A DNA stretch of 64,000 bases from Pseudidiomarina atlantica (GTDB taxonomy: Bacteria > Pseudomonadota > Gammaproteobacteria > Enterobacterales > Alteromonadaceae). The position numbers and the translations under genes are program-made. The stretch spans positions 62,001-126,000 of the forward strand of contig NZ_JPIN01000007.1 of the NCBI RefSeq assembly GCF_000753735.1, read 5' to 3'. Below the pieces are notes generated by a model. That model worked only from the letters and a program-made list of their open reading frames with translations. It was not told where the DNA came from and did not search any database. Positions 9,268-16,754 of this stretch are shown piece after piece. Position 1 is the first letter of the stretch. Each line of letters begins with the position of its first letter.

Positions 9268-9614
9268 TTACCTTCACCACATTTGCCTTCACCGCATTTG
9301 CCTTCTTTGGCTTTTTCATCGGCTTTTTCTTTCATTTTGGCCTTGTGCTCTTCACCGCACTTGCCTTCACCACATTTGCCTTCGCCGCACTTGCCTTCTT
9401 TGGCTTTTTCATCGGCCGTTTCTTTCATTTTGGCTTTGTGCTCTTCGCCGCACTTACCTTCGCCACATTTAGCTTCGCGCTCTTTCTGCTCTTCCTGCTG
9501 GTAGCCAGGACCAAGATCAGAGTAGCTAAAAGGATTGGCTGTTGCTGACAATGTCATGCCACCAGCTAACAGTGCACCAACAGTAACGGCTACAGATTTT
9601 TTCATGTTGTTCAT
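9252..9614 (-). CDS. HvfA-type Cys-rich RiPP precursor with signal peptide
   Basis: The 120-residue product has an N-terminal signal peptide (Lys-rich start, then VTVGALLAGGMTLSATA) and the stretch NPFSYSDLGPGYQ. The rest is highly charged, with eight Cys at 50, 55, 76, 81, 86, 107, 112 and 117, one in EAKCG and seven in EGKCG. Residues 56-86 and 87-117 are a tandem duplication differing at one residue. Start at 9614 has AGGGG eight bases upstream. Context and motifs match HvfA precursors, whose modified Cys bind copper. No DoxX gene follows. Confidence 0.85.
   Translation of the reverse strand: MNNMKKSVAVTVGALLAGGMTLSATANPFSYSDLGPGYQQEEQKEREAKCGEGKCGEEHKAKMKETADEKAKEGKCGEGKCGEGKCGEEHKAKMKEKADEKAKEGKCGEGKCGEGKCGGQ
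9264..9449 (-). repeat. Two 93-bp in-frame tandem repeats in the HvfA-type gene
   Basis: Copy 1 is 9357-9449 and copy 2 is 9264-9356. Each encodes 31 residues with three EGKCG motifs and an Ala/Lys/Glu-rich spacer. The only residue difference is Thr versus Lys in the spacer. The GTG start of the downstream enzyme gene lies in the last bases of copy 2. Confidence 0.85.
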
Positions 9615-9653
9615 TTTCTTAACCCCTTGTTGTTCGGTTTTGGAACACCTCTA

Positions 9654-9703
9654 CTATAGCTCAAAAAGACAAAAAAACCTATAGCTCAAAAAGACAAAAA
9701 AAC
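9654..9703. repeat. 25-bp direct tandem repeat, two perfect copies
   Basis: The unit CTATAGCTCAAAAAGAC plus an A-rich tail occurs at 9654-9678 and again at 9679-9703. The second copy provides the T-tract of the terminator of the upstream TPR gene (read on minus). The first copy places a second T-tract and a TATAG-type sequence just before the hvf leader. Confidence 0.85.
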
Positions 9704-9725
9704 CCCGCTACCAGAGCGGGGTTTT
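9696..9725 (-). terminator. Rho-independent terminator of the TonB-TPR operon
   Basis: AACCCCGCT and AGCGGGGTT form a nine-bp stem around ACCAG, followed on minus by seven T. It lies 23 bp after the TPR gene stop and separates that operon from the hvf cluster. Confidence 0.9.
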
Positions 9726-9747
9726 GCAGACTTTTTACACGTCTAGT

Positions 9748-11046
9748 TTACAGTGAAATACCACGGTTGCTCGCTTTGCTGCGAATATAAGATTCCCAGC
9801 TGCGCGCATTGCGACGTTGTTCACTATACTGCTGCGCTTCTTTAACATACTTCAACGCTTCGCTGAATTTGTCTTGATAGAAGTAAGCTTCAGTGAGTGA
9901 CATGTAAACATCACCCGGTTCTGAGTAACCAAAATCAAGCGCTTTCAAGTAGGCGCTAGCTGCTTCAGCATACTCTTCAGCACGCAAATGGGCAGTGCCC
10001 TTACGACGGAAGTAGTTTGCTTTCTCAGCGCGGTCAGTTTCTAGATCAGCTGCAAGCTGGTATAAATCAGCCGCACGTGCATATTCACGTGCCATCTCAT
10101 AGTTACTGGCTGCACTGTAGTAATGACGAGCAGTTTTCTCTACATCGCCTGCTTCTAAGTGTTTTACCATTAACTCAGCTGCATCAAACGGAATGCCGTT
10201 GTTGGCATACAATTGGATGACTGCTTTGATTTGGCTTTCTTTATCCAAGTAACCTGCAAGGTAGGCAATTTCAAGCGTTTGTAATGCTTTGTCGATTTTC
10301 TCTTCAAGCATGTACATCATGCCCAACTGACTCCACCAGGTTTTTTCCGTAGGCATGATTGCCAAGCCTGCTTCCAAAACGTCGATAGCATCAGAGTACA
10401 TTTTGCGCTCATAGTACGAAGCGACTTTAAGAACATATGGGTTCTTGTTTGGCTCTTCGTAATTTGCGATTGCCATGTCTGCTGCCTGAATGATTTTGTC
10501 ATATTGCTTCAACTCGTAGAACGAGTTAGCAATACGTAAAAATACATCAGGATCAGCTTCACCAGTAAACTGCAGCCACTGATTGTAGTACTTCAATGCG
10601 TCGCGATAGTTTTCCAGCTGCAAGCTGATGTCGGCAGCAAGTTTAAGTGCTGCTGCTTGGTCGTTCCAACCTAAGACATCGGCTTCCGCTGCTTGACGTG
10701 TGCGCGTCATTGCATCTTCAATCTGGTCATTCGCTGCATACAAGTTACCGAGGAAACGATTGACGTAAGCCACATCGTACTCATCACTCGGATCCAACTC
10801 TTCCAATACAGCGATTGCGCCTTGAATGTCTTCTTGCTCACTGTAAAGCTCGTAGGCATTCATGATACGGCGACCGATGCGTTCAGAAACAGTTCGGTTA
10901 CTGCGGTTATTTTTACGTGCTTCAATCTGTTCCGCTGACGGCAAGTTGTAATTGATGTCCTGCGCGGTAGCGACAGGAGAACCCATCGCTACAGCACCAC
11001 ACAATAGACTCGCGCTAATCAACATAGAGAGTTTTTTGTGCATCAT
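9748..11046 (-). CDS. Secreted TPR-repeat protein of the TonB system
   Basis: The 432-residue product has a signal peptide (LSMLISASLLCGAVAMGSPVATAQ). Repeated helical pairs follow from about residue 80 to 420, for example YNQWLQFTGEADPDVFLRI and AASAYLKALDFGYSEPGDVY, in the TPR pattern. Start 11046 is chosen because GGAG lies eight bases upstream; the frame is open two codons further. It directly follows tonB. TPR proteins accompany this TonB-TtpC type system in Vibrio and Alteromonadales, probably as a periplasmic partner in energised outer-membrane transport. The terminator at 9696-9725 ends the operon. Confidence 0.85.
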   Translation of the reverse strand: MMHKKLSMLISASLLCGAVAMGSPVATAQDINYNLPSAEQIEARKNNRSNRTVSERIGRRIMNAYELYSEQEDIQGAIAVLEELDPSDEYDVAYVNRFLGNLYAANDQIEDAMTRTRQAAEADVLGWNDQAAALKLAADISLQLENYRDALKYYNQWLQFTGEADPDVFLRIANSFYELKQYDKIIQAADMAIANYEEPNKNPYVLKVASYYERKMYSDAIDVLEAGLAIMPTEKTWWSQLGMMYMLEEKIDKALQTLEIAYLAGYLDKESQIKAVIQLYANNGIPFDAAELMVKHLEAGDVEKTARHYYSAASNYEMAREYARAADLYQLAADLETDRAEKANYFRRKGTAHLRAEEYAEAASAYLKALDFGYSEPGDVYMSLTEAYFYQDKFSEALKYVKEAQQYSEQRRNARSWESYIRSKASNRGISL

Positions 11047-11051
11047 CTTCA

Positions 11052-11663
11052 TTACTCCTGATCCAGGTTGAAGTCGAGCTGTACGGTCTGCCCTGGCTGG
11101 CGAACCGCCTTGCCATCAACAACCTTCGGCTTGTACTTCCAACGGAGTAGTGCCCGACGTGCTTCTTGGTCAAACACGCGACGCGGGTTTGAATCAATCA
11201 CTTCTACGTCAGTTACACCACCAGTTTCGTCGATCGTAAAGCGCAACAGTACCCAACCTTCTAAACCGTCACGAGCAGCCGCAGGTGGATAACGCGGGTT
11301 GATACGAACGATAGGTGTTGCTTCACCATCGCGCATCATCGCGCCACTTGCATCAAAACCAGTGTCAGTTCCACCAACGTCGACATCAAAGCCTAAGTCC
11401 ATGTTCAGACCTGAATTGTCTGAATTGTCCGGTTCGTTTGGCGGCGTCTCTGGAGGCTGCGCTGGCGGCGGCGGCGGTGGTGGCGGCGTACGACGACGCT
11501 GATCCACTTCACTATCCGGCGGCGCTGTCACAATCTCAATCACCGATGAAGGTGGAGGCGGTGCATTTCGCCCATCGCCCCCGCTGATCAAGAACGCCAT
11601 AAAAGCGAACAGAAGGAACGTAGCTGCAGCACCTAATAGTAACGATACTATAAAGCGCACCAT
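11052..11663 (-). CDS. tonB: Energy transducer TonB
   Basis: This 203-residue TonB has an N-terminal TM anchor (FIVSLLLGAAATFLLFAFM), a periplasmic Pro-rich linker with a run of eight Pro around residues 60-68, and the C-terminal TonB domain (INPRYPPAAARDGLEGWVLLRF ending LDFNLD). It transmits proton-motive energy from ExbB/ExbD to TonB-dependent outer-membrane receptors. Its stop shares one base with the first possible start of the TPR gene. The short linker fits the TonB2 type that works with TtpC. Confidence 0.93.
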   Translation of the reverse strand: MVRFIVSLLLGAAATFLLFAFMAFLISGGDGRNAPPPPSSVIEIVTAPPDSEVDQRRRTPPPPPPPPAQPPETPPNEPDNSDNSGLNMDLGFDVDVGGTDTGFDASGAMMRDGEATPIVRINPRYPPAAARDGLEGWVLLRFTIDETGGVTDVEVIDSNPRRVFDQEARRALLRWKYKPKVVDGKAVRQPGQTVQLDFNLDQE

Positions 11664-11664
11664 A

Positions 11665-12066
11665 TTAATCGTCCTCTGCGGCTATGGATATCTTGTCAAT
11701 ACCCGCTTCCTTAATTTGATCCATGACTTCAACGACAACACCATGTTTGGCTTCTTTGTCCGCCTGAATCACTACGATATCAGTTGGCTGTTCTGCCAAG
11801 AGACGTTCGATGTTTGCGCCTACACGCTCCACATCAACCATACGCTTGTCCATCCATACTTCGCCATTCGCACGAATCGCGATAAAGATGTTGGCAGAAG
11901 GTTTCTTCTGCGCCTGACTTGCTTCTGGCTTGTTCACGTCAATACCAGCTTCTTTTACGAAAGAGGTGGTTACGATGAAGAAGATCAACATGATGAATAC
12001 GATGTCTAGCATCGGCGTCATATCGATCGCTGCATCTTCCTCTTCACGAATACGTTTACGTGCCAT
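11665..12066 (-). CDS. exbD: Biopolymer transport protein ExbD
   Basis: This 133-residue protein has a short cytoplasmic start, one TM helix and a periplasmic domain. The TM helix carries the conserved Asp in DMTPMLDIVFIMLIFF, which takes part in proton use with ExbB. It lies between exbB and tonB with gaps of 12 and 1 bases. The full set of ExbB, ExbD and TonB here suggests a self-contained TonB2-like system. Confidence 0.93.
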   Translation of the reverse strand: MARKRIREEEDAAIDMTPMLDIVFIMLIFFIVTTSFVKEAGIDVNKPEASQAQKKPSANIFIAIRANGEVWMDKRMVDVERVGANIERLLAEQPTDIVVIQADKEAKHGVVVEVMDQIKEAGIDKISIAAEDD

Positions 12067-12078
12067 AATTCTTCTCTC

Positions 12079-12603
12079 TTAATGATGTGGCAAACTGTCG
12101 ACCAACTTGTCACGCGCGCGCTTCACTTTTGACTCTAAACGAGTCGCAAAGAACATGCCTGACAGTGCAGCAACCATTCCGGCCATTGTCGGGATCGTCG
12201 CCATCGAGATACCGTCGGCCATCAAACGCGGGTTACCAGTACCCTGCGTTGCCATGGTTTCGAATACAGTAATCATACCGGTTACTGTACCCAAGAGTCC
12301 GATTAACGGACACATGGCGATGGTTGTTTTGATCAACAACATACGTGCATTCAGTTTATCAGCTGCCTCAGAAATCCATGCTTCACGGATCTTATGAGCG
12401 TACCAAGAGGTGGTGTCCTTCCGCGCGTCCCACTGAGCGATGATGTCTTTCTTCATCTTCGGGAACACGGCGGTAAGGAACCAGAAGCGCTCAATCATGA
12501 GTACCCACATGAGAAAGAGCGCTCCCATGACGAAGTATAAAACGTCGCCACCGGTACTCAGAAAATCCCTGATAGATTCCCAAAGCTCCATCAGGTAAAG
12601 CAT
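12079..12603 (-). CDS. exbB: MotA/TolQ/ExbB family proton channel (ExbB2-like)
   Basis: The 174-residue product has three predicted TM helices. The family signature MCPLIGLLGTVTGMITVFE is in the second, and DGISMATIPTMAGMVAALSGMF follows in the third. At 174 residues it matches the compact ExbB2 found in TonB2 systems rather than the longer ExbB1. It lies four bp after the TtpC-like gene. It forms the pentameric channel around ExbD. Confidence 0.92.
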   Translation of the reverse strand: MLYLMELWESIRDFLSTGGDVLYFVMGALFLMWVLMIERFWFLTAVFPKMKKDIIAQWDARKDTTSWYAHKIREAWISEAADKLNARMLLIKTTIAMCPLIGLLGTVTGMITVFETMATQGTGNPRLMADGISMATIPTMAGMVAALSGMFFATRLESKVKRARDKLVDSLPHH

Positions 12604-12607
12604 AGGA

Positions 12608-13978
12608 TTACTCCTTCTCCGCGTGCGCGGCTACGATGCCGGCAGCTTGCTCGTCCAACGTGTGAACGATTTTCTTAGCACGACCCGCAACAACTGCGTG
12701 GATCAGAATTAATGGCAACGCTGCGATCAGACCCATAGCTGTTGTTACCAACGCCATTGAGATGTCGCCTGCCATGATTTTCGGGTCACCAGTACCGTAC
12801 AAGGTAATTGATTGGAAGGTACCAATCATACCGATTACCGTACCCAATAGACCTAACAACGGAGCGATAGCTGCGAAAATCTTGATGATATTAACGCCAG
12901 CATCGATACGTGGAGTTTCACGCATGATCGCCTCGTCAAGTTTCAATTCAAGGTTCTCAACGTCATCGTTCTTGTTGTCGTGGTAAACTTTCAAGATACG
13001 ACCCAACGCGTTCTTCTCAGAAGGATTACCGGTGTTTTTCAGCTGTGCACGCATTTTCGCGCCCTCTGAACCCAGCGTAATGATCTTCCAGATCGCAATT
13101 AGGATACCAAGAATAAGAACTACGGTAATGACGTAACCTACGGTGCCACCTTGATGATACTGCTCTTCAAGAGTTGCTTTCTGAGTCGCAAGGTTCAAGA
13201 TTTGGCCACGTGCTGGGTCAATGTAAACGCCTTCATAGCCACTTTCAGTCGAGAGGAAATTTTCTGCTGCTGACAAGATGTAGCCTTCAGGCTGACGACC
13301 CAATGGTTGAATTTCTTCAGCTTGGTCGTTGTAGACGAAGTATTCGCCATCAGACAACAAGTTGAATACACCGATACGCGTTACGTCACGCTGTTCAGTA
13401 GAACCGTCGAGCAAAGTAACTTCAGTTGGGAAAGTAACGACTTTACCCGACTGCTGCATTTCGGTTAACCATGCCAACCACAGTTCTTCAAGCTCTGCGA
13501 TGTTTGGAACTTCGCTAGCTTCAGCAATACTTTCAAGTACGTCTTCACGGCCTGGATACTGCGAGCTTACGATTGAAGTGGCGATACGACCAATCGTTTC
13601 ACTCGCTGCACCGCGAGCAACACCGACGATCTCACCCAAAGTACCTAGTTGGTTTTGTAGTTCAGTTTCTTTGTTCGCTAACGCAATTTCATTTTCAGAG
13701 AACTGGGTTTGCAAACGTTCGCCGCGCGCTTTCTCATCAGCTAGCTGACGCTTCGCTTGGTTTAACAAAGCTTGCTTGTCAGCACGGGCATCAGTGAACT
13801 CAGCTTCACGCTGCGCGTTGATGCGCTGTGATTCGGCACGGTTTTCTTTAACTAATTGAAGCAACTCTTCAAGAGTTTTCGCTTCTTGAACGCTTTCGTT
13901 TTGCGCATATGCAGCGCTAGCGCCCATGGTTAGAGAGAATGCTGTAGCGACCAGCAAAGATTTCACTAGTTTGTTCAT
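12608..13978 (-). CDS. TtpC-like MotA/TolQ/ExbB protein with periplasmic N-domain
   Basis: The 456-residue product begins with a signal peptide (SLLVATAFSLTMGASAAYAQ). A long coiled-coil region follows to about residue 110 and a periplasmic domain to about 280. Near residues 275-300 comes a TM helix, and then the TolQ/ExbB domain (IFAAIAPLLGLLGTVIGMIGTF). This is the layout of Vibrio TtpC, which is required for TonB2 function. It overlaps the DUF3450 gene upstream by four bases and precedes the compact exbB, so two ExbB-type proteins are made from one operon. Confidence 0.9.
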   Translation of the reverse strand: MNKLVKSLLVATAFSLTMGASAAYAQNESVQEAKTLEELLQLVKENRAESQRINAQREAEFTDARADKQALLNQAKRQLADEKARGERLQTQFSENEIALANKETELQNQLGTLGEIVGVARGAASETIGRIATSIVSSQYPGREDVLESIAEASEVPNIAELEELWLAWLTEMQQSGKVVTFPTEVTLLDGSTEQRDVTRIGVFNLLSDGEYFVYNDQAEEIQPLGRQPEGYILSAAENFLSTESGYEGVYIDPARGQILNLATQKATLEEQYHQGGTVGYVITVVLILGILIAIWKIITLGSEGAKMRAQLKNTGNPSEKNALGRILKVYHDNKNDDVENLELKLDEAIMRETPRIDAGVNIIKIFAAIAPLLGLLGTVIGMIGTFQSITLYGTGDPKIMAGDISMALVTTAMGLIAALPLILIHAVVAGRAKKIVHTLDEQAAGIVAAHAEKE

Positions 13979-14757
13979 TCTGCACGCTCCGCTGCGAATA
14001 CTGGCAATTGAAGAAGATCTGGGGCAGTTTGCTTACGCGCCATACGGATAGCTTTGGTTAAAGCACCTAAGTAAGCGTCGTCAAGTACTTCCCACTCACC
14101 GGTGGCTTTGTCATAAATCCAACCGTTTTTCAGATCCAGTGATTGCGCAAGCAGCGCTGCGCGACCAAGGTGGAAGAAGTCAACAGAGATTTCTTCGCCT
14201 TCGAAGCTCAACTTGCCTTCGTACGCGTTCAGAGCTGAACCGTAGTCCATTTCTGCCTGATAAGCTTCAGTGATCTGACGGAATTGCTCAGACGTGGTTA
14301 CGTTGGCATTTTCCATAACGTCACGCAGCATATCAACACGCGCCAAACGACGGTCACGTTGGATTGGAATATCGAGCTTAACAAACTGCTCCAAAGCGTC
14401 GATCATTTTGTACATGAGTGGAACAACACCTTGTTTGGTGTCTTCAACACTGTCGATCTGACGCTGTAGAGAAGCCAGTTGTGCATTCTGGTCGTCAACC
14501 AAACGTTGTACGTGGTCATTGTAAACTTTCAGCTGTTCATACTCGTCTACAATACCGCGGTATTCGTATAGCAATTCTTGCGATTGCTCGAACAACGAGT
14601 TGATTTTTTCTTGTGAACGCACATCAGCTTGATGCGTTTTCGCTTCTTCGCTTTGCAGCTCAGAAACTGACTGTGCAGTAGCAGCAACGCTACCGGTTAT
14701 CGCGAGCGCGCCAATCAAGGCCGCAGCGATTTTGCTTTTATTGATTACTTTGGTCAT
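13975..14757 (-). CDS. DUF3450 family periplasmic coiled-coil protein
   Basis: This 260-residue product has a signal peptide (KIAAALIGALAITGSVAATAQ) and a long coiled-coil stretch from about residue 30 to 105. A conserved C-terminal domain follows with FVKLDIPIQRDRRLARVD and YGSALNAYEGKLSF, typical of DUF3450. In many marine gammaproteobacteria DUF3450 genes head TonB2/TtpC operons, as here. The ATG at 14757 is preferred over an in-frame TTG three codons earlier. The function is unknown; a scaffold for the energising complex is a reasonable guess. Confidence 0.88.
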   Translation of the reverse strand: MTKVINKSKIAAALIGALAITGSVAATAQSVSELQSEEAKTHQADVRSQEKINSLFEQSQELLYEYRGIVDEYEQLKVYNDHVQRLVDDQNAQLASLQRQIDSVEDTKQGVVPLMYKMIDALEQFVKLDIPIQRDRRLARVDMLRDVMENANVTTSEQFRQITEAYQAEMDYGSALNAYEGKLSFEGEEISVDFFHLGRAALLAQSLDLKNGWIYDKATGEWEVLDDAYLGALTKAIRMARKQTAPDLLQLPVFAAERAE

Positions 14758-15064
14758 AGTTCCCAACCAATTTGATTTAACTTTCTGCTGACGACAACCA
14801 GAGTCGCCAACTTCCCAGTTATTTGAGTGACGAAAAGAGTTTAATCAACACTTGCAGCTATTGCGCAATTATTATTGAGCAATAATCTCCTCAATACTCC
14901 CACGATCAGGCGAACCCTGTCAACCACGGAAAATAGATTATTCCTAGCTTAAACGCGCATAAAAATGCATTTACAGCGTGTTAACATTACCCTCTTTTTT
15001 TACTTTTATTTGCCTCGTATTGGAATAGAATATTCCGCAAAAGTTCCCATAACAGGAAAAACCT
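14758..15064. other. Divergent intergenic region, TonB operon and priC-like gene
   Basis: This 307-bp region holds no ORF of note. It contains two palindromes: ATTGCGCAAT (14860-14869) and ATTATTG-AG-CAATAAT (14871-14886). An inverted repeat GGAATA-GAA-TATTCC (15022-15036) lies just before the priC-like gene. None matches a classical 19-bp Fur box by eye. They are candidate operators for the TonB operon. Confidence 0.5.
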
Positions 15065-15361
15065 ATGGATAACGCCACCATGCGTCAGCTCACGCAGCGA
15101 CTGCGGCAACAAACACGCGCCATGCGACAACGCATTACGCGCCTTGGTATTGCCGAAGAAAGCTTTCATGATTGGTTCGATGCACAGCTATTTCGCGTCA
15201 ATCACGCGGCGCCGAGTGGCTATTGTGATGAGATAGATGAACTGATTGCTCAGTTAGAACGCAGCGCCAGTGAGAGTCACCAGCGCTGGTTAGCGACGAA
15301 AATCGAACAACAAATGCTCGCACTGTTACGTGCGTTGGCCCATTTCGAGCGAAAAGCTTAA
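15065..15361 (+). CDS. Short PriC-like primosomal replication protein
   Basis: The 98-residue product is Gln/Arg-rich at the start. Its middle (FHDWFDAQLFRVN, then ELIAQLERSA, then RWLATKIEQQMLALLRAL) resembles the N-terminal half of PriC (primosomal protein N''). PriC loads DnaB at stalled forks. E. coli PriC is about 175 residues, so the C-terminal DNA/SSB-binding part would be missing. The reading frame ends with its own TAA and overlaps the 3' end of kynA by 36 bp. The assignment is tentative because similarity was judged by eye. Confidence 0.55.
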   Translation: MDNATMRQLTQRLRQQTRAMRQRITRLGIAEESFHDWFDAQLFRVNHAAPSGYCDEIDELIAQLERSASESHQRWLATKIEQQMLALLRALAHFERKA

Positions 15362-16426
15362 CGCTTGCCGCACGTGCTCAGGAAGTTCTGGTAACGCTGA
15401 TTTCGGTAAGAGATACGTCGACATTGCAAAAAAGTCTTTGAACACCCGATTCTGTTCAGTGGTCCTGCGCAAATAATCGTGCCCAGAACTGCCTCCTGTA
15501 CCAATTTTGGTGCCCAACATGCGCTGCACCATCATTGCATGTTTATAGCGCCAAATGGTGAGCTTCTCGTCCAGTTCAGCGAACGCATTAATCACCTGCC
15601 AGGCAAGGTTAAACGCAGGTTCTTCGCGATACTGTGTAATGAAAAGCGCGCTTAACATCGCTTGCTGCGAGAGTCGCACTGCGCCCTCTTCTCTTAACAA
15701 TTCATAACTTTCGCTAGCAAATAACGCGGCAAACGTATCGCGGTTACGCTGTATACCTTCTAACTCTTGCCGCAGTTGTGCTTCGTCTTGCACATTGTCG
15801 CGAATGATTTTTTCATCAGCATCCAAGGCTTGATTGACCGCTTTTTGATACATTTCCCAGAACTTGAAGTCTTGCCACTCTAACAACGGCATCCGTGCCA
15901 ACCACGCATCCACTCGATCGAATAGCGTCGGTTGCTCCTCCAAATGCTCTAGATAAGCTCGGTCGGTTTCGTTTAAGCGGTTGTAAAATGACTGTTGATC
16001 AAAGGCAATCCGCGTTTTGCGCGTGAGCCCAAGCCGAATCTCCAGCTCTTTGAATTGGATACTTTGGAACCCAGAGGCTGGCACCAGGTAATCGCGAAAC
16101 TCAAGAAATTCCTGCGGTGTCATGGTCTCAATGATTGCGACCTGATCGTTCATCAAGTCTTGAATCTTCAATACCCGTTGTAATCGATGCGATACCAAAT
16201 AAAGCGCTTTATCGTCGAGTTTCGGCTCGTGGAATTCACGGTGAATGGCTCGCAACTCATGGAGGACTTGCTTAAACCACAATTCGTAGACTTGATGCAC
16301 AATGATGAAAAGCATTTCATCATGCGCTTCGGCACCGTATTTTTTGCTATGGGGTTGTTGTGCGTCGAGGAGCGCATCAAGTTGCAGGTAGTCGCTGTAG
16401 TATACAGGCTCAATATTCTTCGGCAT
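15326..16426 (-). CDS. kynA: Tryptophan 2,3-dioxygenase
   Basis: This 366-residue heme enzyme opens the indole ring of L-Trp to N-formylkynurenine, the first step of Trp breakdown. The N-terminal YSDYLQLDALLDAQQPHS, the ELWFKQVLHELRAIH helix, the VPASGFQSIQFKELE segment and the C-terminal GTGGSSGHDYLRR signature are clear. It is longer than the 270-300 residues of many bacterial forms. kynB and kynU genes are not in this window. The 3' end runs into the convergent priC-like gene; the upstream region has heptamer repeats. Confidence 0.93.
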   Translation of the reverse strand: MPKNIEPVYYSDYLQLDALLDAQQPHSKKYGAEAHDEMLFIIVHQVYELWFKQVLHELRAIHREFHEPKLDDKALYLVSHRLQRVLKIQDLMNDQVAIIETMTPQEFLEFRDYLVPASGFQSIQFKELEIRLGLTRKTRIAFDQQSFYNRLNETDRAYLEHLEEQPTLFDRVDAWLARMPLLEWQDFKFWEMYQKAVNQALDADEKIIRDNVQDEAQLRQELEGIQRNRDTFAALFASESYELLREEGAVRLSQQAMLSALFITQYREEPAFNLAWQVINAFAELDEKLTIWRYKHAMMVQRMLGTKIGTGGSSGHDYLRRTTEQNRVFKDFFAMSTYLLPKSALPELPEHVRQALSFSLEMGQRT

Positions 16427-16437
16427 AAGACCCTTCG

Positions 16438-16545
16438 CTGTTCGTTATTCGTTATTCGTTATTCGTTATTCGAATAACATACAGCTCTGCGCCAGCAAAG
16501 CAATACTTTGCAGCACCCTAACGAATAACGAGGAACGATGAACAG
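16438..16545. repeat. TTCGTTA heptamer array with inverted counterpart
   Basis: Four perfect TTCGTTA units stand at 16441-16468, followed by TTCGAATAAC. At 16519-16531 TAACGAATAACGA is the exact reverse complement of 13 bases of the array. CTGTTC (16438) and GAACAG (16540) mark the outer ends, so the whole 108 bp could fold as an imperfect hairpin. It lies between kynA and the 4.5S RNA gene. Confidence 0.75.
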
Positions 16546-16555
16546 GGTTTAGAAG

Positions 16556-16668
16556 GGTGGCGGCCCTGCCAGCCGCACCCCGGCACACACTACCCTAGCT
16601 ACGGCTGCTCCCTTCCGGGCCTGACCGAGTTCACCAGTTCGTGTTGCGGGGGGACCAACAGGACCACC
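16556..16668 (-). ncRNA. ffs: 4.5S signal recognition particle RNA
   Basis: On the minus strand the sequence starts GGTGGTCCTGTTGG. It contains the tetraloop domain GGTCAGGCCCGGAAGGGAGCAGCC, split here by its GGAAG apex, and ends GGCAGGGCCGCCACC. This is the conserved bacterial 4.5S RNA with complementary ends. It binds Ffh to target nascent membrane proteins. Ends are estimated from terminal pairing to within a few bases. Confidence 0.93.
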
Positions 16669-16680
16669 ATAACGGCGCGC

Positions 16681-16709
16681 ATTATCCCTGATCGAAGCGG
16701 CAGTCGCAA
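16681..16709 (-). promoter_or_regulatory. ffs promoter
   Basis: TTGCGA (16704-16709) and GATAAT (16681-16686) are separated by exactly 17 bases. The discriminator after the -10 is GCGCGCC. A GC-rich discriminator is typical of stable-RNA promoters under stringent control. The spacing to the RNA start fits. Confidence 0.75.
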
Positions 16710-16754
16710 GGGCAAAGCTTGCGTCTGCTCAGCTTTTGTACGATCTCGACCAGA

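Noticed and set aside
9108-9548. Plus-strand open frames of up to 146 codons with repetitive Phe/Ala or His/Leu composition
   Set aside because: They are reverse-strand shadows of the repeated hvfA-type gene; no ribosome binding site or family.
16441-16468. Heptamer array as a CRISPR
   Set aside because: The units are seven bases with no spacers, so it is a simple tandem repeat.
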